Of a DNA stretch of 64,000 nt, positions 10,327 through 18,407 are shown one piece after another. This DNA is from Hirudinaria manillensis. Taxonomy: Eukaryota > Annelida > Clitellata > Hirudinida > Hirudinidae. Each line of letters starts with the position of its first letter. The first letter of the stretch is position 1. The notes below the pieces were generated by a model. The model had not been told where the DNA came from. It was given only the letters and a program-made list of their open reading frames with translations, and searched no databases. Location: NCBI GenBank assembly GCA_034509925.1, contig CM067527.1, positions 14,118,001 through 14,182,000 on the forward strand, given 5' to 3'. The translations under genes were made by a program, and so were the position numbers.

Positions 10327-10483
10327 TAAAACCCACCGTCCCCGGTGGCCGACACAGGTTTTGGCCTACCTAGATGCAGGTCGAAGCATATCCGACCCAA
10401 ACACGCTCGACAAGGCCTCGTAAATCTAAGCCCGACCTGATATGCGAGTTCTCATTCTACCGACGCAGAGGCAAAACACGGCC

Positions 10484-10555
10484 TTCCCACACCGGGAATC
10501 GAACCCGGGCCGCCAACGTGAAAGGCTGGAATCCTAACCACTAGACCATGTGGGA
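10484..10555 (-). tRNA. tRNA-Glu (TTC)
   Basis: Consensus. Confidence 0.96.
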
Positions 10556-10653
10556 GAACGCCTCAGTACAGTTTCGAGGTTTCTGGTCAGTTTGCGTGAC
10601 CAGGGGGCTTCGGACAGTGACGTAAATCAAGAGGCGATGTCCAATCCTTGTCG

Positions 10654-10726
10654 GCCTAGATAGCTCAGTTGGGAGAGCGTTAGACTGAAGATCTAAAGGT
10701 CCCCGGTTCAATCCCGGGTCTGGGCA
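10654..10726 (+). tRNA. tRNA-Phe (GAA)
   Basis: Consensus. Confidence 0.96.
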
Positions 10727-10883
10727 TAAAACCCACCGTCCCCGGTGGCCGACACAGGTTTTGGCCTACCTAGATGCAGGTCGAAGCATATCCGACCCAA
10801 ACACGCTCGACAAGGCCTCGTAAATCTAAGCCCGACCTGATATGCGAGTTCTCATTCTACCGACGCAGAGGCAAAACACGGCC

Positions 10884-10955
10884 TTCCCACACCGGGAATC
10901 GAACCCGGGCCGCCAACGTGAAAGGCTGGAATCCTAACCACTAGACCATGTGGGA
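10884..10955 (-). tRNA. tRNA-Glu (TTC)
   Basis: Consensus. Confidence 0.96.
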
Positions 10956-11053
10956 GAACGCCTCAGTACAGTTTCGAGGTTTCTGGTCAGTTTGCGTGAC
11001 CAGGGGGCTTCGGACAGTGACGTAAATCAAGAGGCGATGTCCAATCCTTGTCG

Positions 11054-11126
11054 GCCTAGATAGCTCAGTTGGGAGAGCGTTAGACTGAAGATCTAAAGGT
11101 CCCCGGTACAAACCACGATCTTCGCC
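11054..11126 (+). pseudogene. tRNA-Phe copy with destroyed T arm
   Basis: Bases 1-52 are consensus, but 11108-11126 are replaced by unrelated sequence of the same length, removing the T loop, B box and 3' acceptor strand. The flanks return to consensus at once. Confidence 0.85.
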
Positions 11127-11283
11127 TAAAACCCACCGTCCCCGGTGGCCGACACAGGTTTTGGCCTACCTAGATGCAGGTCGAAGCATATCCGACCCAA
11201 ACACGCTCGACAAGGCCTCGTAAATCTAAGCCCGACCTGATATGCGAGTTCTCATTCTACCGACGCAGAGGCAAAACACGGCC

Positions 11284-11355
11284 TTCCCACACCGGGAATC
11301 GAACCCGGGCCGCCAACGTGAAAGGCTGGAATCCTAACCACTAGACCATGTGGGA
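11284..11355 (-). tRNA. tRNA-Glu (TTC)
   Basis: Consensus. Confidence 0.96.
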
Positions 11356-11453
11356 GAACGCCTCAGTACAGTTTCGAGGTTTCTGGTCAGTTTGCGTGAC
11401 CAGGGGGCTTCGGACAGTGACGTAAATCAAGAGGCGATGTCCAATCCTTGTCG

Positions 11454-11526
11454 GCCTAGATAGCTCAGTTGGGAGAGCGTTAGACTGAAGATCTAAAGGT
11501 CCCCGGTTCAATCCCGGGTCTGGGCA
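11454..11526 (+). tRNA. tRNA-Phe (GAA)
   Basis: Consensus. Confidence 0.96.
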
Positions 11527-11683
11527 TAAAACCCACCGTCCCCGGTGGCCGACACAGGTTTTGGCCTACCTAGATGCAGGTCGAAGCATATCCGACCCAA
11601 ACACGCTCGATAAGGCCTCGTAAATCTAAGCCCGACCTGATATGCGAGTTCTCATTCTACCGACGCAGAGGCAAAACACGGCC

Positions 11684-11755
11684 TTCCCACACCGGGAATC
11701 GAACCCGGGCCGCCAACGTGAAAGGCTGGAATCCTAACCACTAGACCATGTGGGA
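11684..11755 (-). tRNA. tRNA-Glu (TTC)
   Basis: Consensus. Confidence 0.96.
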
Positions 11756-11853
11756 GAACGCCTCAGTACAGTTTCGAGGTTTCTGGTCAGTTTGCGTGAC
11801 CAGGGGGCTTCGGACAGTGACGTAAATCAAGAGGCGATGTCCAATCCTTGTCG

Positions 11854-11926
11854 GCCTAGATAGCTCAGTTGGGAGAGCGTTAGACTGAAGATCTAAAGGT
11901 CCCCGGTTCAATCCCGGGTCTGGGCA
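11854..11926 (+). tRNA. tRNA-Phe (GAA)
   Basis: Consensus. Confidence 0.96.
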
Positions 11927-12083
11927 TAAAACCCACCGTCCCCGGTGGCCGACACAGGTTTTGGCCTACCTAGATGCAGGTCGAAGCATATCCGACCCAA
12001 ACACGCTCGACAAGGCCTCGTAAATCTAAGCCCGACCTGATATGCGAGTTCTCATTCTACCGACGCAGAGGCAAAACACGGCC

Positions 12084-12155
12084 TTCCCACACCGGGAATC
12101 GAACCCGGGCCGCCAACGTGAAAGGCTGGAATCCTAACCACTAGACCATGTGGGA
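12084..12155 (-). tRNA. tRNA-Glu (TTC)
   Basis: Consensus. Confidence 0.96.
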
Positions 12156-12253
12156 GAACGCCTCAGTACAGTTTCGAGGTTTCTGGTCAGTTTGCGTGAC
12201 CAGGGGGCTTCGGACAGTGACGTAAATCAAGAGGCGATGTCCAATCCTTGTCG

Positions 12254-12326
12254 GCCTAGATAGCTCAGTTGGGAGAGCGTTAGACTGAAGATCTAAAGGT
12301 CCCCGGTTCAATCCCGGGTCTGGGCA
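12254..12326 (+). tRNA. tRNA-Phe (GAA)
   Basis: Consensus. Confidence 0.96.
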
Positions 12327-12483
12327 TAAAACCCACCGTCCCCGGTGGCCGACACAGGTTTTGGCCTACCTAGATGCAGGTCGAAGCATATCCGACCCAA
12401 ACACGCTCGATAAGGCCTCGTAAATCTAAGCCCGACCTGATATGCGAGTTCTCATTCTACCGACGCAGAGGCAAAACACGGCC

Positions 12484-12555
12484 TTCCCACACCGGGAATC
12501 GAACCCGGGCCGCCAACGTGAAAGGCTGGAATCCTAACCACTAGACCATGTGGGA
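12484..12555 (-). tRNA. tRNA-Glu (TTC)
   Basis: Consensus. Confidence 0.96.
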
Positions 12556-12653
12556 GAACGCCTCAGTACAGTTTCGAGGTTTCTGGTCAGTTTGCGTGAC
12601 CAGGGGGCTTCGGACAGTGACGTAAATCAAGAGGCGATGTCCAATCCTTGTCG

Positions 12654-12726
12654 GCCTAGATAGCTCAGTTGGGAGAGCGTTAGACTGAAGATCTAAAGGT
12701 CCCCGGTTCAATCCCGGGTCTGGGCA
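12654..12726 (+). tRNA. tRNA-Phe (GAA)
   Basis: Consensus. Confidence 0.96.
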
Positions 12727-12883
12727 TAAAACCCACCGTCCCCGGTGGCCGACACAGGTTTTGGCCTACCTAGATGCAGGTCGAAGCATATCCGACCCAA
12801 ACACGCTCGACAAGGCCTCGTAAATCTAAGCCCGACCTGATATGCGAGTTCTCATTCTACCGACGCAGAGGCAAAACACGGCC

Positions 12884-12955
12884 TTCCCACACCGGGAATC
12901 GAACCCGGGCCGCCAACGTGAAAGGCTGGAATCCTAACCACTAGACCATGTGGGA
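12884..12955 (-). tRNA. tRNA-Glu (TTC)
   Basis: Consensus. Confidence 0.96.
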
Positions 12956-13053
12956 GAACGCCTCAGTACAGTTTCGAGGTTTCTGGTCAGTTTGCGTGAC
13001 CAGGGGGCTTCGGACAGTGACGTAAATCAAGAGGCGATGTCCAATCCTTGTCG

Positions 13054-13126
13054 GCCTAGATAGCTCAGTTGGGAGAGCGTTAGACTGAAGATCTAAAGGT
13101 CCCCGGTTCAATCCCGGGTCTGGGCA
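13054..13126 (+). tRNA. tRNA-Phe (GAA)
   Basis: Consensus. Confidence 0.96.
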
Positions 13127-13283
13127 TAAAACCCACCGTCCCCGGTGGCCGACACAGGTTTTGGCCTACCTAGATGCAGGTCGAAGCATATCCGACCCAA
13201 ACACGCTCGACAAGGCCTCGTAAATCTAAGCCCGACCTGATATGCGAGTTCTCATTCTACCGACGCAGAGGCAAAACACGGCC

Positions 13284-13355
13284 TTCCCACACCGGGAATC
13301 GAACCCGGGCCGCCAACGTGAAAGGCTGGAATCCTAACCACTAGACCATGTGGGA
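13284..13355 (-). tRNA. tRNA-Glu (TTC)
   Basis: Consensus. Confidence 0.96.
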
Positions 13356-13453
13356 GAACGCCTCAGTACAGTTTCGAGGTTTCTGGTCAGTTTGCGTGAC
13401 CAGGGGGCTTCGGACAGTGACGTAAATCAAGAGGCGATGTCCAATCCTTGTCG

Positions 13454-13526
13454 GCCTAGATAGCTCAGTTGGGAGAGCGTTAGACTGAAGATCTAAAGGT
13501 CCCCGGTTCAATCCCGGGTCTGGGCA
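13454..13526 (+). tRNA. tRNA-Phe (GAA)
   Basis: Consensus. Confidence 0.96.
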
Positions 13527-13683
13527 TAAAACCCACCGTCCCCGGTGGCCGACACAGGTTTTGGCCTACCTAGATGCAGGTCGAAGCATATCCGACCCAA
13601 ACACGCTCGACAAGGCCTCGTAAATCTAAGCCCGACCTGATATGCGAGTTCTCATTCTACCGACGCAGAGGCAAAACACGGCC

Positions 13684-13755
13684 TTCCCACACCGGGAATC
13701 GAACCCGGGCCGCCAACGTGAAAGGCTGGAATCCTAACCACTAGACCATGTGGGA
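13684..13755 (-). tRNA. tRNA-Glu (TTC)
   Basis: Consensus. Confidence 0.96.
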
Positions 13756-13853
13756 GAACGCCTCAGTACAGTTTCGAGGTTTCTGGTCAGTTTGCGTGAC
13801 CAGGGGGCTTCGGACAGTGACGTAAATCAAGAGGCGATGTCCAATCCTTGTCG

Positions 13854-13926
13854 GCCTAGATAGCTCAGTTGGGAGAGCGTTAGACTGAAGATCTAAAGGT
13901 CCCCGGTTCAATCCCGGGTCTGGGCA
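13854..13926 (+). tRNA. tRNA-Phe (GAA)
   Basis: Consensus. Confidence 0.96.
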
Positions 13927-14083
13927 TAAAACCCACCGTCCCCGGTGGCCGACACAGGTTTTGGCCTACCTAGATGCAGGTCGAAGCATATCCGACCCAA
14001 ACACGCTCGACAAGGCCTCGTAAATCTAAGCCCGACCTGATATGCGAGTTCTCATTCTACCGACGCAGAGGCAAAACACGGCC

Positions 14084-14155
14084 TTCCCACACCGGGAATC
14101 GAACCCGGGCCGCCAACGTGAAAGGCTGGAATCCTAACCACTAGACCATGTGGGA
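14084..14155 (-). tRNA. tRNA-Glu (TTC)
   Basis: Consensus. Confidence 0.96.
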
Positions 14156-14253
14156 GAACGCCTCAGTACAGTTTCGAGGTTTCTGGTCAGTTTGCGTGAC
14201 CAGGGGGCTTCGGACAGTGACGTAAATCAAGAGGCGATGTCCAATCCTTGTCG

Positions 14254-14326
14254 GCCTAGATAGCTCAGTTGGGAGAGCGTTAGACTGAAGATCTAAAGGT
14301 CCCCGGTTCAATCCCGGGTCTGGGCA
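14254..14326 (+). tRNA. tRNA-Phe (GAA)
   Basis: Consensus. Confidence 0.96.
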
Positions 14327-14483
14327 TAAAACCCACCGTCCCCGGTGGCCGACACAGGTTTTGGCCTACCTAGATGCAGGTCGAAGCATATCCGACCCAA
14401 ACACGCTCGACAAGGCCTCGTAAATCTAAGCCCGACCTGATATGCGAGTTCTCATTCTACCGACGCAGAGGCAAAACACGGCC

Positions 14484-14555
14484 TTCCCACACCGGGAATC
14501 GAACCCGGGCCGCCAACGTGAAAGGCTGGAATCCTAACCACTAGACCATGTGGGA
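14484..14555 (-). tRNA. tRNA-Glu (TTC)
   Basis: Consensus; its 5' flank carries a marker change at 14568 (CAGTGCA for CAGTACA), seen again 1200 bp later. Confidence 0.96.
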
Positions 14556-14653
14556 GAACGCCTCAGTGCAGTTTCGAGGTTTCTGGTCAGTTTGCGTGAC
14601 CAGGGGGCTTCGGACAGTGACGTAAATCAAGAGGCGATGTCCAATCCTTGTCG

Positions 14654-14726
14654 GCCTAGATAGCTCAGTTGGGAGAGCGTTAGACTGAAGATCTAAAGGT
14701 CCCCGGTTCAATCCCGGGTCTGGGCA
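14654..14726 (+). tRNA. tRNA-Phe (GAA)
   Basis: Consensus. Confidence 0.96.
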
Positions 14727-14883
14727 TAAAACCCACCGTCCCCGGTGGCCGACACAGGTTTTGGCCTACCTAGATGCAGGTCGAAGCATATCCGACCCAA
14801 ACACGCTCGACAAGGCCTCGTAAATCTAAGCCCGACCTGATATGCGAGTTCTCATTCTACCGACGCAGAGGCAAAACACGGCC

Positions 14884-14955
14884 TTCCCACACCGGGAATC
14901 GAACCCGGGCCGCCAACGTGAAAGGCTGGAATCCTAACCACTAGACCATGTGGGA
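14884..14955 (-). tRNA. tRNA-Glu (TTC)
   Basis: Consensus. Confidence 0.96.
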
Positions 14956-15053
14956 GAACGCCTCAGTACAGTTTCGAGGTTTCTGGTCAGTTTGCGTGAC
15001 CAGGGGGCTTCGGACAGTGACGTAAATCAAGAGGCGATGTCCAATCCTTGTCG

Positions 15054-15126
15054 GCCTAGATAGCTCAGTTGGGAGAGGGTTAGACTGAAGATCTAAAGGT
15101 CCCCGGTTCAATCCCGGGTCTGGGCA
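15054..15126 (+). tRNA. tRNA-Phe (GAA), D-stem variant
   Basis: D stem 3' strand is GAGG for GAGC, losing one pair. Same change at 16254. Confidence 0.9.
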
Positions 15127-15283
15127 TAAAACCCACCGTCCCCGGTGGCCGACACAGGTTTTGGCCTACCTAGATGCAGGTCGAAGCATATCCGACCCAA
15201 ACACGCTCGACAAGGCCTCGTAAATCTAAGCCCGACCTGATATGCGAGTTCTCATTCTACCGACGCAGAGGCAAAACACGGCC

Positions 15284-15355
15284 TTCCCACACCGGGAATC
15301 GAACCCGGGCCGCCAACGTGAAAGGCTGGAATCCTAACCACTAGACCATGTGGGA
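15284..15355 (-). tRNA. tRNA-Glu (TTC)
   Basis: Consensus. Confidence 0.96.
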
Positions 15356-15453
15356 GAACGCCTCAGTACAGTTTCGAGGTTTCTGGTCAGTTTGCGTGAC
15401 CAGGGGGCTTCGGACAGTGACGTAAATCAAGAGGCGATGTCCAATCCTTGTCG

Positions 15454-15526
15454 GCCTAGATAGCTCAGTTGGGAGAGCGTTAGACTGAAGATCTAAAGGT
15501 CCCCGGTTCAATCCCGGGTCTGGGCA
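15454..15526 (+). tRNA. tRNA-Phe (GAA)
   Basis: Consensus. Confidence 0.96.
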
Positions 15527-15683
15527 TAAAACCCACCGTCCCCGGTGGCCGACACAGGTTTTGGCCTACCTAGATGCAGGTCGAAGCATATCCGACCCAA
15601 ACACGCTCGACAAGGCCTCGTAAATCTAAGCCCGACCTGATATGCGAGTTCTCATTCTACCGACGCAGAGGCAAAACACGGCC

Positions 15684-15755
15684 TTCCCACACCGGGAATC
15701 GAACCCGGGCCGCCAACGTGAAAGGCTGGAATCCTAACCACTAGACCATGTGGGA
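15684..15755 (-). tRNA. tRNA-Glu (TTC)
   Basis: Consensus, with the CAGTGCA flank marker at 15768. Confidence 0.96.
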
Positions 15756-15853
15756 GAACGCCTCAGTGCAGTTTCGAGGTTTCTGGTCAGTTTGCGTGAC
15801 CAGGGGGCTTCGGACAGTGACGTAAATCAAGAGGCGATGTCCAATCCTTGTCG

Positions 15854-15926
15854 GCCTAGATAGCTCAGTTGGGAGAGCGTTAGACTGAAGATCTAAAGGT
15901 CCCCGGTTCAATCCCGGGTCTGGGCA
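15854..15926 (+). tRNA. tRNA-Phe (GAA)
   Basis: Consensus. Confidence 0.96.
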
Positions 15927-16083
15927 TAAAACCCACCGTCCCCGGTGGCCGACACAGGTTTTGGCCTACCTAGATGCAGGTCGAAGCATATCCGACCCAA
16001 ACACGCTCGACAAGGCCTCGTAAATCTAAGCCCGACCTGATATGCGAGTTCTCATTCTACCGACGCAGAGGCAAAACACGGCC

Positions 16084-16155
16084 TTCCCACACCGGGAATC
16101 GAACCCGGGCCGCCAACGTGAAAGGCTGGAATCCTAACCACTAGACCATGTGGGA
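16084..16155 (-). tRNA. tRNA-Glu (TTC)
   Basis: Consensus. Confidence 0.96.
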
Positions 16156-16253
16156 GAACGCCTCAGTACAGTTTCGAGGTTTCTGGTCAGTTTGCGTGAC
16201 CAGGGGGCTTCGGACAGTGACGTAAATCAAGAGGCGATGTCCAATCCTTGTCG

Positions 16254-16326
16254 GCCTAGATAGCTCAGTTGGGAGAGGGTTAGACTGAAGATCTAAAGGT
16301 CCCCGGTTCAATCCCGGGTCTGGGCA
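16254..16326 (+). tRNA. tRNA-Phe (GAA), D-stem variant
   Basis: Same GAGG D-stem change as the copy 1200 bp upstream. Confidence 0.9.
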
Positions 16327-16483
16327 TAAAACCCACCGTCCCCGGTGGCCGACACAGGTTTTGGCCTACCTAGATGCAGGTCGAAGCATATCCGACCCAA
16401 ACACGCTCGACAAGGCCTCGTAAATCTAAGCCCGACCTGATATGCGAGTTCTCATTCTACCGACGCAGAGGCAAAACACGGCC

Positions 16484-16555
16484 TTCCCACACCGGGAATC
16501 GAACCCGGGCCGCCAACGTGAAAGGCTGGAATCCTAACCACTAGACCATGTGGGA
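16484..16555 (-). tRNA. tRNA-Glu (TTC)
   Basis: Consensus. Confidence 0.96.
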
Positions 16556-16653
16556 GAACGCCTCAGTACAGTTTCGAGGTTTCTGGTCAGTTTGCGTGAC
16601 CAGGGGGCTTCGGACAGTGACGTAAATCAAGAGGCGATGTCCAATCCTTGTCG

Positions 16654-16726
16654 GCCTAGATAGCTCAGTTGGGAGAGCGTTAGACTGAAGATCTAAAGGT
16701 CCCCGGTTCAATCCCGGGTCTGGGCA
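16654..16726 (+). tRNA. tRNA-Phe (GAA)
   Basis: Consensus; last complete tRNA-Phe. Confidence 0.96.
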
Positions 16727-16883
16727 TAAAACCCACCGTCCCCGGTGGCCGACACAGGTTTTGGCCTACCTAGATGCAGGTCGAAGCATATCCGACCCAA
16801 ACACGCTCGACAAGGCCTCGTAAATCTAAGCCCGACCTGATATGCGAGTTCTCATTCTACCGACGCAGAGGCAAAACACGGCC

Positions 16884-16955
16884 TTCCCACACCGGGAATC
16901 GAACCCGGGCCGCCAACGTGAAAGGCTGGAATCCTAACCACTAGACCATGTGGGA
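16884..16955 (-). tRNA. tRNA-Glu (TTC)
   Basis: Consensus; last tRNA-Glu of the array. Confidence 0.96.
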
Positions 16956-17053
16956 GAACGCCTCAGTACAGTTTCGAGGTTTCTGGTCAGTTTGCGTGAC
17001 CAGGGGGCTTCGGACAGTGACGTAAATCAAGAGGCGATGTCCAATCCTTGTCG

Positions 17054-17085
17054 GCCTAGATAGCTCAGTTGGGAGAGCGTTAGAC
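17054..17085 (+). pseudogene. Truncated tRNA-Phe at the array end
   Basis: First 32 nt are consensus; identity stops at 17085, in the anticodon loop, where AT-rich unique sequence begins. No B box remains. Confidence 0.9.
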
Positions 17086-17485
17086 GGCCTAACAGAATAT
17101 AAAGGTTTGTAATTTATAAAATTTGAGTATGGGTTATTATTCGGGTTTTACCAATATAGGCTTTGTCAATTTTTAATTAATCGTAGAATTTTTGTTATTA
17201 ATATTTAATGTTATTATCATTTAATACTTTTTACTTGCTATTCTATAATTTTTATTATCTTTAGTCTAATCTGAAATCAATAATTATTTGGCCGAATAAA
17301 ATGAAATCCCATAAATCTTAAAATTATTTTCCAAAAACTACATATGCGAACATGTTTATCGCCCTGAAATTTTTAAATATTGGAAATCAATTTTTTTCAC
17401 TACCGATAAGACAATTGTTTGACATTGCATTGATTTTAGCCTCTTCACGCGAGACGAATTTACTTAAAGCACGCCATTTTGTTTC
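17086..17485. other. AT-rich intergenic DNA
   Basis: Unique sequence between the tRNA array and the Kazal gene. No coding, tRNA or clear repeat signal seen. Confidence 0.6.
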
Positions 17486-17541
17486 TATAAATTCATGACT
17501 ACTTTAACCGATCCTTGTACAGTCTGCTTTTACTTGCTAAG
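17486..17541 (+). promoter_or_regulatory. Putative TATA box and first non-coding exon of the Kazal gene
   Basis: TATAAATT at 17486-17493 would place the start near 17516. A short leader then ends at 17541 in a good donor (CTAAG|GTAGGT). A TTTTCAG acceptor at 17714 lies just before the ATG at 17733. Fits an untranslated first exon, but is inferred from motifs only. Confidence 0.4.
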
Positions 17542-17732
17542 GTAGGTTTACTTGAAAGATGGGTCATAAATATTTCAAGGGTCCCAGATGACCCAGATGT
17601 ATGATTTCGCAATTCTTTAAATAAATATTTATTTAATGATAATGTTGTATTATAGAATTACTGTTACACTAATATCAATATATTATTGTATTAATTATCA
17701 TGCCATATTTTCAGCCACTTGATTGCCTTGAA

Positions 17733-18325
17733 ATGTCAAAAGTACTTTGCTGTCTCTTTATCTTCGGAATGACACTCCATTCTGCTAAAGGTTTCACATG
17801 TCTTGAGGCGTAGATGGTTAAATCTATCACAAATTTATTAGGAATTAATAAATAAGTTAGGAAATCAATAAATTAGACTCTAACCATTTTTTAAAAATTC
17901 CATCGAAATAAGTTTAAAATGCTAGATATAAATAAGTCGAGTGAAATGAGTTCCCAAGTTAGCATCGTGATGTACTGTTAAATTGCATTGTGTTTCATTC
18001 CACCTCAGCTTTAGCGAATCTCGAGCTCGAACTCGAACTTGGTAAGGATTGTGGATGCTCAGATATTGTTTTTGAAGTGTGCGGTTGGAGCGCACAAACG
18101 TACAAAAATACTTGCTTTGCCAGATGCAAGTGGGTTTATATTTTATTTACGTTACGTATACTTGTTGTCTTATGTTTTACAACGATATTTATTAGAATGA
18201 GCAAAATATTTACTATATTTATGCTTTCTTTCGTTTAGCAATGCCCATTATTTGACGAGGGGTCCTTGCCAACATGCGGTAACTCCGAGAACCACCAAGT
18301 AACCCTACAAAAAATATTAGTTTAA
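17733..18325 (+). CDS. Small secreted Kazal-type cysteine-rich protein
   Basis: Three coding exons: 17733-17790, 18009-18133 and 18239-18325 (58+125+87 nt = 89 aa plus stop); the phases join without a break. Exon 1 is a signal peptide (MSKVLCCLFIFGMTLHSAK). Exon 2 carries the Kazal signature: DCGC, then VCG, then TYKNTC and ARC. Exon 3 adds WQC and a closing DEGSLPTC that resembles the usual HEGPC end of a Kazal domain. Kazal domains typically inhibit serine proteases by a loop before the third Cys; specificity cannot be read here. Seven cysteines remain in the mature chain, one more than the standard six. Both introns use GTTT donors. A poly(A) signal AATAAA lies at 18402-18407, 77 nt after the stop. 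A donor at 18129 is possible but destroys the last cysteines. The seed domain is short, so the call is good rather than certain. Confidence 0.72.
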
Positions 18326-18401
18326 TCGATCGATCCGTCAGAAGATTCTGTTGCTACTTTAATTGATGAAAAATTAACTTGTCTTCCACGAATTTATTCG
18401 G

Positions 18402-18407
18402 AATAAA
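18402..18407 (+). terminator. Poly(A) signal of the Kazal gene
   Basis: AATAAA shortly after the stop codon; cleavage expected 10-30 nt downstream. Confidence 0.5.

Larger units (their letters stand above)
1..17085. repeat. Tandem array of 400-bp units, each with divergent tRNA-Glu and tRNA-Phe genes
   Basis: About 42.7 head-to-tail units. From 6484 on, successive tRNA-Glu copies are exactly 400 bp apart; left of that the steps are 400-403. In each unit tRNA-Glu (minus) and tRNA-Phe (plus) diverge across a 98-bp gap, and tRNA-Phe converges on the next tRNA-Glu across about 157 bp. Both genes have internal A and B boxes, so pol III needs no upstream promoter. TTTT terminators lie about 8 nt after tRNA-Glu (for example 6473-6476) and about 33 nt after tRNA-Phe (6759-6762), the latter preceded by a CCACCG/CGGTGG hairpin. 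Nothing else in the unit looks coding. The array continues past the left edge and ends at 17085 inside a tRNA-Phe. Confidence 0.97.

Noticed and set aside
1..17085. CRISPR-like or other bacterial repeat array
   Set aside because: The 400-bp units have identical 'spacers' and contain eukaryote-type tRNA genes without CCA; nothing is prokaryotic.
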